A stretch of 64,000 nucleotides of DNA from Halovivax asiaticus JCM 14624 (GTDB taxonomy: Archaea; Halobacteriota; Halobacteria; Halobacteriales; Natrialbaceae): positions 1-64,000 of the forward strand of contig NZ_AOIQ01000002.1 in assembly GCF_000337515.1 (NCBI RefSeq), read 5' to 3'. Under the pieces are notes generated by a model. It searched no databases and had not been told where the DNA came from. It worked only from the letters and a program-made list of their open reading frames with translations. This document shows, piece by piece, positions 53,737-62,232 of the stretch. The number at the start of each line of letters is the position of its first letter. Position 1 is the stretch's first letter. Both the position numbers and the translations under genes were made by a program.

Positions 53737-54936
53737 ATGCAAGACGTCGGCACTACCGAATCCTTCGAGGATGTCGACTGGTCCTCGATCTCCCGGTCTC
53801 GACGGCTGATTTCGTGGGAGCTGGGAACGCTGATAATCGGTTACGTTACGCTCTCGTGCCTTTATGCAACTGACCAGTTGTCCGTCGCCCCATCCCTGCT
53901 TAGCACTTGGAGACCGGAATTCGTCGAGTGGGTGCTTCTGTACGGCGTCGTTTTCCTCGTGGCATATGGTGTCGTCCCGGTTGCCCGCAATCGTCACGCT
54001 GTCTGGCGTCTCCTCACTCGACTTCAGAACAGGCCCATCACTATCTTTGCCGGTCTCTACCTGCTCGTATTCTTCGTAGTCGGACTCTTCGGCCCCATCG
54101 TCTACGAGGATCCCGGCCTCAACTTCGGATACGCGTTTCAACCTCCGATCGGGTTCAGCGGCGAGTTAACGGCCCCACAGTGTGCGGGGGACGTAACCGG
54201 CGGCGCGTTCGACCGTCGCTGCCACGGCTCGTGGAGCTATCCCCTCGGGACGAACCATCGCGGCTATCCCCTCGGCTATCTGTTGATCGAGGGTGCTCGA
54301 ATCGCTGTCTACGTTACCGTGTTCACGGCGGCGTTCGTCGTCCCGATCGCCACCGGTCTTGGGATCGTCACCGGTCTCCACGGGGGCATTGTTGACGACA
54401 TCCTGATGTCGATTATCGACGTTCAGATGTCGATTCCAGCCATCCTTCTCTACTTCGTTGGATACGCAATATTCAACCCGTCCCTCCTATTATTGCTGGT
54501 CTCCTTCGGACTTCTGAGCTGGGGCGGTATTACTCGTCTCGTCCGAAGCGAGACGTTGCGACGGCGGGAGCGCGGCCACGTGCTCGTCGCGAGGAGCCTG
54601 GGGGCGCCGAATTCCTATCTCGCTCGGCGGCACATCCTTCCGAACGTGACAAACACCGTCGTTCCTGCGATGTTTCAGTTGCTGGCCCTGTTGGTGCTGA
54701 TCGAGGCGGGAATCGCCTTCCTCGGTTTTCACGAACTCGAACTGTACTCCTGGGGATCGACGATCAGTGAGTCTATCAACGCTCAGATCGCCGGACAACA
54801 TCAGATTCGTGCCGATCGACCGGCGTCCGATATCTGGTGGGTGTCGGCATTTCCCGCGCTCATCTTGACCGTCACGATCTCCGCTCTCAAGGTCGTCGGC
54901 GACGGGCTACGAGACGCGCTTGATCCACGGCTGTAA
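53737..54936 (+). CDS. ABC transporter permease, DppC/OppC type
   Basis: 399 residues, with an N-terminal extension holding two extra helices (about 30-95) before the usual domain. GGITRLVRSETLRRRERGHVLVARSLGAPNSYLARRHILPN is the EAA loop; PLGTNHRGYPLGYLL resembles the PLGTDxxGRDxx motif of DppC. ATG 53737 has a TTCTATTTTAT box about 25 bases upstream; the listed TTG at 53722 is not needed. It is divergent from the DppB-type gene. Confidence 0.9.
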   Translation: MQDVGTTESFEDVDWSSISRSRRLISWELGTLIIGYVTLSCLYATDQLSVAPSLLSTWRPEFVEWVLLYGVVFLVAYGVVPVARNRHAVWRLLTRLQNRPITIFAGLYLLVFFVVGLFGPIVYEDPGLNFGYAFQPPIGFSGELTAPQCAGDVTGGAFDRRCHGSWSYPLGTNHRGYPLGYLLIEGARIAVYVTVFTAAFVVPIATGLGIVTGLHGGIVDDILMSIIDVQMSIPAILLYFVGYAIFNPSLLLLLVSFGLLSWGGITRLVRSETLRRRERGHVLVARSLGAPNSYLARRHILPNVTNTVVPAMFQLLALLVLIEAGIAFLGFHELELYSWGSTISESINAQIAGQHQIRADRPASDIWWVSAFPALILTVTISALKVVGDGLRDALDPRL

Positions 54937-55071
54937 GTCGGTTCGTGGTCGGTAACGTGATTCGTACTAGCTGAGCCTACGCCACCGCCGATCGAGTGAT
55001 TACCACGGGCGGACTGTTTTCGTGTGTTCGCTAGGCACCCAACCAGCCCTGCCGTTCGTATCGCGGGCCGT

Positions 55072-55239
55072 TCACTCGAACTTCTCGAACGGCTGTTCGC
55101 AGGCGGTACAGAAGTGCATGGACCGACAGAGCGACGGGCCCTTCGGGTGTTCGCGTTCGGTCTCCGTCGAGCCGCAGTAGGGACACTCGGCGCCCGATTC
55201 CTCCCCGCTCGTGGACACGCTGGGATCGAATCCTCTCAT
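55072..55239 (-). CDS. 55-residue zinc-ribbon microprotein, PaaD C-terminal-like
   Basis: Not reached by long-ORF searches. ATG 55239 to TGA 55072 encodes MRGFDPSVSTSG... with a four-Cys site: C19-P-Y-C22 and C38...C44-T-A-C47. This matches the zinc-ribbon end of bacterial PaaD (TIGR02159-type), including P-S-L-C near the second pair. The ATG lies four bases after the paaD stop, on the same strand. In bacteria the two parts are one protein; here they are split. It probably helps mature or assemble the phenylacetyl-CoA epoxidase. Confidence 0.85.
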   Translation of the reverse strand: MRGFDPSVSTSGEESGAECPYCGSTETEREHPKGPSLCRSMHFCTACEQPFEKFE

Positions 55240-55243
55240 GCTC

Positions 55244-55660
55244 TTAGACGCTCAGTCCGAAGTCTCGCAGGTCCTCCTTGCCCGCCTCGGTAACCAGTTC
55301 GACGGACCATTCCGGGCTCCAGACGAGGTTGATGTCGACGTCGTCGACGCCGTCGACGGCTTCGATGGCCTCGTGCACATCGCTCTGGAGCATGTCTCGG
55401 GCGGGACAGCCGCTGTAGGTCAGCGTCATGTCGACGCGTGCGCGGCCGTCGTCGACACCGACGTCGTAGATGAGGCCCAGATCGACGATGCTGACCGGCA
55501 TCTCCGGGTCCTCGACCGCGTAGAGGGCGTCCCAGACCGCGGCGTCGACCCCCGTGGCGCCCACACCGGTTGCTGGCAGGTCGTCGATGGCGGGACCCTC
55601 GCGGTACTCGGTGTATCCGCAGGGCGTGGCGTCGGTCTCGGGCTGTGTTTCGGATGTCAT
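55244..55660 (-). CDS. paaD: PaaD, phenylacetyl-CoA epoxidase maturation protein (DUF59/MIP18 domain)
   Basis: 138 residues. The DUF59 core has VEDPEMPVSIVDLGLIYDV and the conserved Cys in TYSGCPARDML. It is thought to help insert iron into the epoxidase. It lacks the C-terminal zinc ribbon of the bacterial protein, which is a separate gene just downstream. An N-terminal 40-residue polar extension precedes the core. It is 88 bases downstream of paaC on the same strand. Confidence 0.92.
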   Translation of the reverse strand: MTSETQPETDATPCGYTEYREGPAIDDLPATGVGATGVDAAVWDALYAVEDPEMPVSIVDLGLIYDVGVDDGRARVDMTLTYSGCPARDMLQSDVHEAIEAVDGVDDVDINLVWSPEWSVELVTEAGKEDLRDFGLSV

Positions 55661-55748
55661 CTATTGTGGTGTGTGGCTCGTGTCCGGTGATGTGGATCGT
55701 GTCCGGTGGTATGTTGGTTGTGTCGGGTGGTCGCTGCGGGTCGGTCAC

Positions 55749-56666
55749 TCACTCGGGGCGGTCCATGATCATCGTCGCATCCTCACGGCCGAGCTCGCGG
55801 TAGGTGTGCGTGAAGTCCGCGTAGAGGGTGTCCCAGTCGTCGGTGTGGCGCCCGTTGCGACCGCACGCGTCGGGGACGAGTTCGTCCGTAATTTCGCCGT
55901 CTGCGGGTACGGGCGTGCGGAGGCCGTGGGATTCGAGCGTCGGCACGACGCGGTCGAGCCAGCGTTCGCCGAGCGTCGCGAGGGAGTCGGTCCGATACCC
56001 TTCGGCGACGATGGTCTCCTCGACGGTCGCGGCGTCGGGGAGGGCGTCGGTGTCGGTGTACTGGGACCCCGCTCCGTCCCCACTGACCGTCTCAGCACCG
56101 AACGGGACGGGCTCGGTCGGGACGAACAGGGCCAGTGCGTGTGGGAAGAGCCGGTCGACGGCGGCCTGGAGGTGGTCGCCTCCCTCGTCATCGGTGGCCA
56201 GCCGTTCGAGCCAGTTTTCGGCGTGTTCTGTGTGGTAGCCTTCCTCGCGCTGGATCTTGCCCACGCGGTCCGCGATGGCCGGGTAGGCCGATTCCTCGAG
56301 GGACTCGAGGCGGAGCCCCTCGGCCACGTCGAACAGATACGAGCGAACGATCGCGTCGGCCCACTCGCCCTCGGGGAACGGCAGTTCCGAAAGCGTCGCG
56401 TGGCGGAACGTGTCGGGGTCGCGCTCCCAGAGCAGGTCGGTCTCGTCGTAGCCCAGTTCCTCGAGCAGGTCGTACCAGAGGCGAGCGTGACCGAGTTCGT
56501 CCTGGGCGATGTTCGCGAGCGCGAGGTCGGATTCGAGCGTCGGCGCGTGGACCTGCCACTCGGTGTAGCGTTCGGCGAGGACGAACTCGTCGTCGGCGAG
56601 CGTGCGCAGTTCGGTTTCGAGCGCGAGGCGCTGGTCGGGTGTGAGTTCGATCTCGGTGGCTGCCAT
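55749..56666 (-). CDS. paaC: phenylacetyl-CoA epoxidase subunit PaaC
   Basis: 305 residues, ferritin-like helical protein. LALANIAQDELGHARLWYDLLEELG and LEESAYPAIADRVGKIQREEGYHTEHAENWLERL are the structural non-catalytic di-iron-like helices. PaaC pairs with PaaA as a scaffold. A long loop (about 200-240) is Thr/Asp-rich. The start shares one base with the paaB stop (TGATG), so it is translated in step. Confidence 0.93.
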   Translation of the reverse strand: MAATEIELTPDQRLALETELRTLADDEFVLAERYTEWQVHAPTLESDLALANIAQDELGHARLWYDLLEELGYDETDLLWERDPDTFRHATLSELPFPEGEWADAIVRSYLFDVAEGLRLESLEESAYPAIADRVGKIQREEGYHTEHAENWLERLATDDEGGDHLQAAVDRLFPHALALFVPTEPVPFGAETVSGDGAGSQYTDTDALPDAATVEETIVAEGYRTDSLATLGERWLDRVVPTLESHGLRTPVPADGEITDELVPDACGRNGRHTDDWDTLYADFTHTYRELGREDATMIMDRPE

Positions 56667-56989
56667 CAGTCATCACCTCGCTGGCGGTCGGCTTCTGCCT
56701 GTTCCTGTTCCTGCTGGGAGGCGATGACCTCCTTCGCGTGTTCCGTGCTGGAGGTGTACGCCATCGCCCAGCGGTAGGACTTGTCGGTGGTGCCGCCGAA
56801 AGCGACCTCGTCGGCGTCGACCTCGCCGACCTCCTCCTGTGGGACGACCCAGAGGCTTTCCGTCGGCTTGCGTCGACCGTGTTGGATTACCGCAAACTGT
56901 TTCGCCATCTCGCGGTCGGGCGCGTGGACGTTCCCGCAGTGGGTGTGATAGTCGCCGGGTTTCTCCTGGCGGAAGACTTCCCAGATCAT
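56666..56989 (-). CDS. paaB: phenylacetyl-CoA epoxidase subunit PaaB
   Basis: 107 residues, the size of PaaB. MIWEVFRQEKPGDYHTHCGNVHAPDREMAKQFA and ESLWVVPQEEVGEVD are characteristic; PaaB links PaaA-PaaC dimers into the active complex. A Gln/Glu-rich C-terminal helix follows. It starts two bases after the paaA stop and its stop overlaps paaC by one base. Confidence 0.94.
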   Translation of the reverse strand: MIWEVFRQEKPGDYHTHCGNVHAPDREMAKQFAVIQHGRRKPTESLWVVPQEEVGEVDADEVAFGGTTDKSYRWAMAYTSSTEHAKEVIASQQEQEQAEADRQRGDD

Positions 56990-56991
56990 GG

Positions 56992-57933
56992 TCAGTCGGC
57001 CGCCGGGGCGGCCTGGCTCCCGGGTAGGTTGGCGTCGCCTTCGATCGTGTCACGAACCCAGTCGACGGCCTCCTGGGCGGCCTTGCGCGAGTCGATCTGG
57101 CCCTTGCCGGGCTCGTACTCGTTCTTCGAGACGGTGAAGAACTCGTCCCAGTCGAGGTCGTCCTCTTCGACGTGGTACTCGCCGTCGCCGACCTCCTCGA
57201 TGCGCGGGTACTCCGGAATCTCGAGGCCGTAGGACTTCGCCTTCGGGACGTAGGCGTCTAAGAAGGCGTTGCGGAGTTCGTCGTTGGTCTTCTGTTTGAG
57301 GCCGACTTCCGCGGAGAAGTCGTGGTGGGTGGACTTGTCGTCGGTCGGGCCGAAGAACTGGATGATGCGCGGCCACCACTCGTCGAAGGCGTCTTGGAGC
57401 ATCTGTTGTTCCTTGCGCGAGCCGGTCGCCATCCGGGCCATGATGTCCTCGCCGTGTTTGACGTGGAAGCCCTCCTCGAAGCACACCTTGTCCATCGCGT
57501 GGGCGTACGGTTCCCAGCTCGAGGACTTGAGCGTCGCCTGCCGGCGCATCGCGGCGCCGTCGACGAAGAAGGCGATCATCGGCACCTCGGCCCACGACTC
57601 CATCGGGTAGTGGAAGCAGTTCAAGAACTTCCCTTCCCCGTTCGCGAGTTCGTCTAACATCTCCTCGCGGGTCTTGATGCCCAGTGACTCTGCGGCGCGG
57701 TATAGCAACTGGCCGTGGCCGATCTCGTCCTGAACCTTCGCGGAAAACGCCAGCTTACGGTCGATCGACGGCGCCTGGCGGATGAACGGCTTTTCGAGGT
57801 ACGCCCCCATGATCTCGCTGTTGGCGTGGAACTGGATCATCCGTGTCGCCGCCTTTCGGTACTTCTCGGGCATGTCGTCGGCGGGCGAGAACTCCCGCGG
57901 TCCTGCCCGCTCTTTGACGGTTTCGACGTCCAT
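56992..57933 (-). CDS. paaA: phenylacetyl-CoA epoxidase catalytic subunit PaaA
   Basis: 313 residues, di-iron oxygenase. FSAKVQDEIGHGQLLYRAAESLG and FEEGFHVKHGEDIMARM carry the E-x-x-H ligand pairs, and HANSEIMGAYLEKPFIRQAPS is a PaaA signature. It epoxidises phenylacetyl-CoA using electrons from a reductase (PaaE in bacteria), which is not visible in this window. It heads the paaABCD-zinc-ribbon operon, with a TTTATAAA box about 60 bases before the start. Confidence 0.94.
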   Translation of the reverse strand: MDVETVKERAGPREFSPADDMPEKYRKAATRMIQFHANSEIMGAYLEKPFIRQAPSIDRKLAFSAKVQDEIGHGQLLYRAAESLGIKTREEMLDELANGEGKFLNCFHYPMESWAEVPMIAFFVDGAAMRRQATLKSSSWEPYAHAMDKVCFEEGFHVKHGEDIMARMATGSRKEQQMLQDAFDEWWPRIIQFFGPTDDKSTHHDFSAEVGLKQKTNDELRNAFLDAYVPKAKSYGLEIPEYPRIEEVGDGEYHVEEDDLDWDEFFTVSKNEYEPGKGQIDSRKAAQEAVDWVRDTIEGDANLPGSQAAPAAD

Positions 57934-57989
57934 TGCTATCTCTGACTACTTGTCCCACCCCGTAAGTGATTCTCCCGTATGTATGGGGG

Positions 57990-57998
57990 TTTTATAAA
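57990..57998 (-). promoter_or_regulatory. TATA box of the paa operon with adjacent imperfect palindrome
   Basis: TTTATAAAA on the minus strand. Directly next to it (57974-57989, plus strand CCCGTATGTATGGGGG) is an imperfect palindrome in which CCC and GGG flank TATGTAT; this might be an operator for a phenylacetate regulator, but no such regulator is seen nearby. The box is about 60 bases from the paaA ATG, so the mRNA has a short leader. Confidence 0.45.
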
Positions 57999-58189
57999 GG
58001 AATGTGAAACAGCGTGCGAATCGGCTGTAATGTCAGACGAACTGGCATTTTCGACGCGATCGTCACATTGGTGGTCAGGTGGATACGAACCGGTGCTCTC
58101 GTCGAGCGATCGAAGCTGGCACTGGTGACTGGCGCTTGCCTGGGAGGTTCGTCGACAGGAGAGGCACTGCTGATAGCAGTGGGTGGCCG

Positions 58190-59989
58190 TTAGTCGTCCA
58201 CGGCGGTTGTCTCCCCGAGGTGATCCAGCAGTCGCTCGTGGAGCGGACCGTTCGAGCCGAGAAGCGGGGTTCGACCGTTCCGCTCGAGTTCGAAGGGGTA
58301 CGGATCGCCAGCGTCGTCGGTGATCGTCGCGCCCGCCTCGCGCGCGATGACGATCCCGGCGGCGACGTCCCACGGGTAGGTATCGTACTCCCAGATTGCG
58401 TCGGTGCTGCCACTCGCGAGGTAGCAGAGGTGGAGTGCGGCACAGCCCAGTCGGCGCACGCCCCGGGCCTGCTGGTAGAACTGGGTGAGAAACGAGCCGT
58501 CTGGATCGTAGCCCGATAAGAGCATGCTCTCGTCGAGTCGGGTCCGATCAGTCGTTCCGAGCGGGGTGCCGTCGACGTAGGCGCCCTCTCCGGCGACCGC
58601 GCTGAACGTCTCGTCGGTCTCGGGGACGTGGACCACGCCGAGGATCGGCTCGGCGTCGGCGACGAGCGCGATCGAGACGGCGTAGTTCGGATTGCCGTGG
58701 GCGAAGTTGCCCGTCCCGTCGAGTGGATCGACGACCCAGGTGTAGGTGGTGGCGTCGTCGCCAGTCTCCGCGTCGTTATCGTAGGGAAGCTCGTCCGTCG
58801 TAACCGCTTCGTCGGGAACCGCTGGGCCGCCGGCTGTCCGCGTCGACGCCCGTTCCCCGCCGGCGATCCGGCCTTCACTCTCCTCGGAGACGATGGCGTG
58901 ACTGGGGAACTCGTTCGCGATCACGGTCGTAATGATCCGATCAGCCTGATGATCGGCCTCGGTGACGAGGTCCGATTTGTCGGATTTGTAGGTGACGTCC
59001 TCGACGCGACCGTGGAGTTCGCGGAGGGGCTCTGCGGCGCTGTGGGCCGCTTCGACGGCGATGCGTCGGGCACGTTCGATCATGGACTCGGGTCGGGCTT
59101 CGGTGAGCGCCTCGAAGCCGGTCGGCGGCTCGGCGTCGTCCTCGCGGATGGACCAGCCGAGTTTCTTCGTGATCGCGGTGAAAAAGCCGTAGCCGTAGGA
59201 GGTACGGACGATGTGGGCGCGAGTGTCGGCACCGGTGATCAGGACGTCGTCGGTCGGGTCGAGGACCGTGTGAACGCGACCGCCGTCGACGGTGAGGCTG
59301 GTCTCGCCGTCGGGTCTGACATGGATCTCGCTGGTCGGCGAGCAGACGATCGGCCGGACGCCGAGGGCGTGGGTCTGGAGCGGGATGAGCTGCAGCGCGT
59401 AGTTGTTCGCCGGGTAGTGAAGCGGTCCGTTCGCGGAGAGGGAGACGCCGGTCGATCCGGTCGGCGTCGACACCGCGAGGCCGGTCCCCTCGAACTCCCC
59501 GACGTACTCGTCGTCGATGGTGACGTCGAGCGTCGTCACCTTTCGGCCGATCGGGCTCTCCGGCGGGACGTGCTCGACCATGACGTCGTTGATCCCCGTA
59601 GTGTCGATACCCGGCGCATCGATCGCGAGTTGCTGTCGGCTGTCGACCCGGGCACGCCCGCGGATCGCCTCGTCCAGCGCGGCTTCCATATCGGACGGAT
59701 CCACTCGGGCCAGGAAGGAGAGCGTCCCTAGGTCGATGCCGAGCATCGGCACGTTCCGCGGAGCGAACGTCTTGATCCCCTCGAGGAAGGTGCCGTCGCC
59801 GCCGAGCGTGACCCCCAGCGTGGCCCGGTTCTCGTCGTAAACGGTCCCGATGTCGTCGCCCACGTCGACGGTCGAGAGGCCCAGCCCGCGGTCGGTACAC
59901 CACGCCTCCAGACGCGCGAGCGCGTCGCCGGCGTCCGGACTGACGATCGCGACTACCTCGTCCGTCGTCGCCAGCCTGCGTCCCTGCAT
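58190..59989 (-). CDS. fusion of NAD kinase (N-terminal) and inositol-monophosphatase-family phosphatase (C-terminal)
   Basis: 599 residues. Residues 1-~270 are NAD kinase: GGDG at 63-66, NDVMVEH at 134-140, PTGSTGVSLS at 176-185, and TVDGG near 234. A linker (about 275-300) leads to an IMPase-fold phosphatase (~300-599): SDLVTEAD near 339, EES at 369-371, DPLDGTGNF at 421-429 and WDVAAG near 540. The phosphatase may act on NADP, inositol phosphate or fructose bisphosphate. ATG 59989 has a TATA-like ATTTACCC about 25 bases upstream; earlier in-frame starts lack one. Bifunctional NAD kinase/NADP phosphatase is known in methanogens. Confidence 0.9.
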   Translation of the reverse strand: MQGRRLATTDEVVAIVSPDAGDALARLEAWCTDRGLGLSTVDVGDDIGTVYDENRATLGVTLGGDGTFLEGIKTFAPRNVPMLGIDLGTLSFLARVDPSDMEAALDEAIRGRARVDSRQQLAIDAPGIDTTGINDVMVEHVPPESPIGRKVTTLDVTIDDEYVGEFEGTGLAVSTPTGSTGVSLSANGPLHYPANNYALQLIPLQTHALGVRPIVCSPTSEIHVRPDGETSLTVDGGRVHTVLDPTDDVLITGADTRAHIVRTSYGYGFFTAITKKLGWSIREDDAEPPTGFEALTEARPESMIERARRIAVEAAHSAAEPLRELHGRVEDVTYKSDKSDLVTEADHQADRIITTVIANEFPSHAIVSEESEGRIAGGERASTRTAGGPAVPDEAVTTDELPYDNDAETGDDATTYTWVVDPLDGTGNFAHGNPNYAVSIALVADAEPILGVVHVPETDETFSAVAGEGAYVDGTPLGTTDRTRLDESMLLSGYDPDGSFLTQFYQQARGVRRLGCAALHLCYLASGSTDAIWEYDTYPWDVAAGIVIAREAGATITDDAGDPYPFELERNGRTPLLGSNGPLHERLLDHLGETTAVDD

Positions 59990-60219
59990 CGTGCGACGGA
60001 TGGGTCGTGATGGGTAAATTCCTGTCGCACGGTGGCGACCGACCTGGGGTTCACTATAGGCGGCCCCCTCCTTCGTCTCGATGTGATGGGGATCTCTGTC
60101 ACCATTCGTCTGGGAACCGGACAGCGGTGTTCGTCTGGTCGGGCCACTGTCGGTGGCGATAGAATTCATATTTCAGACAGATCCAATAGGCAAAAGACTC
60201 GTCAACTCGACACACTCGT

Positions 60220-60533
60220 ATGAGCGATTCGCTACTCTTCGTCTACGAACGAACGGGGAAATTAGACTTCGACCAACTCAAGGCAGCGGAGATCCCGATC
60301 GCGTAGTTGATGGGGTTCTTCTTCGTGTTCGCGCTCTCTGGGTGCTGTTCATGAGTCGGTCGGTGGGTGCGCTCGGATTTTTGTTCCTCGTCGCCGGGCA
60401 GTTTTGGCTCGTTCTCGGCGGGGCTATCGTCCTCATGTACACGGCTTTGCGGGCGATCACTCTCGCACGCGTCGACATACCTGCGACCGGCGCCGACTCG
60501 GCGGGGCGCTCAGACCTCTCGGACCGACCGTGA
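60220..60533 (+). pseudogene. frameshifted small membrane-protein gene
   Basis: From ATG 60220 the frame reads MSDSLLFVYERTGKLDFDQL and ends at TAG 60304. The next frame (+1) carries on the protein: DRVVDGVLLRVRALWVLF then a long hydrophobic GALGFLFLVAGQFWLVLGGAIVLM to 60533. Joining the frames at GAG-ATC-CC(C)-GAT around 60292-60297, where one C is missing from a CCCC run, gives one continuous ~105-residue protein with one to two membrane helices. A homopolymer indel could be a sequencing error or a real mutation. No family recognised. Confidence 0.55.
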
Positions 60534-60646
60534 ACAGGCATCCCTCCAGCGAACGTGGCCGGTTCGTTCTTTCGAGCGTGGGCGGGGTGGCGCCGGAGCG
60601 CAGATCAGGGGCAAGAACGGAGCCGATCGAGCCCATCCATGTTCGT

Positions 60647-60820
60647 ATGGGAATGGTCTGTGCGTACTGCGCCAGTGACGTCGACCGCCACGAGCCCGTC
60701 TACGTCACCGAGAACCCGACAGACACCGAGCACGAAGCGTTCTGCAACTACGCGTGTCTCTCGGCGTATATCGAGGCCAATCAGCTCACGTTCGGTGCGG
60801 CCTGTGAGTGGGAGTCATAA
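60647..60820 (+). CDS. small zinc-finger-like protein (DUF7576-like)
   Basis: 57 residues: MGMVCAYCASDV with C5-A-Y-C8, and CNYACLSAYIE with a second Cys pair near residue 34-38, a compact treble-clef-like zinc site. Short single-zinc proteins of this kind are common in haloarchaea; function unknown. ATG 60647 or 60653 (two codons later) may start it. It was taken out of a longer poor frame that begins at 60404. Confidence 0.7.
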   Translation: MGMVCAYCASDVDRHEPVYVTENPTDTEHEAFCNYACLSAYIEANQLTFGAACEWES

Positions 60821-61010
60821 GTACACTGGGACGTTCACTTCGACCCGTACCCCTTCTGGGGCCTCGTTCCGGGCAAGGCGATTCCGTTACGTGGTCACGA
60901 TGGGTGGCCCCACGTTGTACTCGCGACTCGAGCGTCGCGTGCCGAAAATAGGACGGTAGTGGAGTACGAACTGGCGGTCACCGACACTCAGAGCGGAGGA
61001 GCAGGCCGAT

Positions 61011-61175
61011 CTAGGCCGCGCTGGAGTCGATTCCGTCGATCTGGACGAAGCCGTAGTCGCAGTCGGGACAGTGCCACTTGACCTTCTCGCCTAAGTGCAC
61101 CATCGTGCTCGCGGCGCGGTAGAAGACCTTCTCCTCGCCGCAGTCGGGACACTCGTGCTCAAGTTCGAGGCTCAT
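61011..61175 (-). CDS. small zinc beta-ribbon protein (DUF7838-like)
   Basis: 54 residues: MSLELEHECPDCGEEKVFYRAAST...KWHCPDCDYGF. Two CPDC knuckles (C9/C12 and C36/C39) give a complete zinc ribbon. It is a short haloarchaeal ORF too small for long-ORF searches. It may act in transcription, translation or RNA binding. The ATG at 61175 is in a GC-rich context with no clear TATA, and it is divergent from the 90-residue protein gene at 61265. Confidence 0.75.
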   Translation of the reverse strand: MSLELEHECPDCGEEKVFYRAASTMVHLGEKVKWHCPDCDYGFVQIDGIDSSAA

Positions 61176-61264
61176 GTGTGGGTTTCCTTCGTGGACAGAA
61201 TTGAGTGTGTTGGTTTCTCCGGCAGGTCGGAACCTAGACGACCCGGCGGAACGTTCGGACGGAT

Positions 61265-61537
61265 ATGAGTACGACCGTCCACGAACTGCGAAACGAGATC
61301 CGTCTGGCCGTCGGGAGACACGGGCGAATCGAATCGACGGCCTTCACCAAGGAGGCCCTCGCTGCGATCTGTGAAGCTGTCGACTACCGACCAGAGAGCG
61401 ACGGCCGCCCGTCCAAGTCGGAGATGCGCGCCGGAATCTTGTGGACGCTCGACGAATTGGATACCGACGATCCTGCCGAGGCCGACCGTCCGTTCCGCAA
61501 GACCGAACTCGAATCCATCCTCGCGGCGCTTTCCTGA
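61265..61537 (+). CDS. small helical haloarchaeal protein, unknown function
   Basis: 90 residues, acidic, all-helical pattern: VHELRNEIRLAVGRHG, FTKEALAAICEAVDY, SKSEMRAGILWTLDELD and FRKTELESILAALS. The R-x-x-I-R-x-x-V/T-K-E-x-L-x-x-I rhythm resembles DNA-binding or adaptor helices, but I cannot name a family. Good protein character and no competing frame make it a likely gene. Confidence 0.7.
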   Translation: MSTTVHELRNEIRLAVGRHGRIESTAFTKEALAAICEAVDYRPESDGRPSKSEMRAGILWTLDELDTDDPAEADRPFRKTELESILAALS

Positions 61538-61721
61538 GGTGGGCGTCTCGCCGCCCGCCATTCGGGACGACGATCCGACTGGGCCTGCGGCGGGCTGGTC
61601 GTCGGTGAGTCGGTGACGACGAATTCGGGTCCGTCATACCCACCGGTGTCTGTTTTTGCGGGGTCGACCCCACTTCAAATCTTCACAGGATAAAGTTTGA
61701 GCCTATGATTGTTCGGCGCTC

Positions 61722-62135
61722 ATGTCCGAACGTATGCCGCAACCGTATCGAGGTGGGCCCGACGGCACGTCTAGATTTGTGTTTGCCGATGGGCGAGAGG
61801 CGATACACGTTCCACGGGACAAAACGGACTATTCGGCTCTACAAGAAGGGTATCCGCTGGCGGAGGAGTTTCTGGACTATCTCTCCGAGGAGGATGTCGT
61901 CCTCCTCGCGATCGACGACGGCGAGCAGGTCTACGTGTTCGAACGGTCGCAGTATCAGCGGGGGAGCCGCGTCGGACACGCTCCGTACCCGATGAAGCGG
62001 GTCGCTCCGTTGGACGACGCGACTGTCGGACTGCAAACGAGCGGCGACGGTGGGACGGAGTCGTTCGAGGGGCTCGTCGACGGCGAACGTGAATCTAGAT
62101 CGGACCGGGACGTATCTAGAGGACCTGATCACTGA
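61722..62135 (+). CDS. hypothetical protein, soluble
   Basis: 137 residues. YRGGPDGTSRFVFADGREAIHVPRD and YPLAEEFLDYLSEEDVVLLAIDDGEQVYVFERSQY form a compact alpha/beta core (about 8-80), then a polar disordered tail. No motif recognised. A TATA-like GGATAAAG lies about 30 bases upstream. It stands alone before the adenosyltransferase gene. Confidence 0.65.
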   Translation: MSERMPQPYRGGPDGTSRFVFADGREAIHVPRDKTDYSALQEGYPLAEEFLDYLSEEDVVLLAIDDGEQVYVFERSQYQRGSRVGHAPYPMKRVAPLDDATVGLQTSGDGGTESFEGLVDGERESRSDRDVSRGPDH

Positions 62136-62202
62136 CGGGTACCGACGTGACGCACCCTGAGGGTTTCGTTCGGTCCCAGCCAGCTGGGTGCGGTGGCCCG
62201 GA

Positions 62203-62208
62203 CTTATA
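62203..62208 (+). promoter_or_regulatory. TATA box of the cobalamin adenosyltransferase gene
   Basis: CTTATA centred about 28 bases before ATG 62233, supporting that start and a leaderless mRNA. Confidence 0.5.
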
Positions 62209-62232
62209 GTGTGCCGTCGCAATGGCTCGCGT

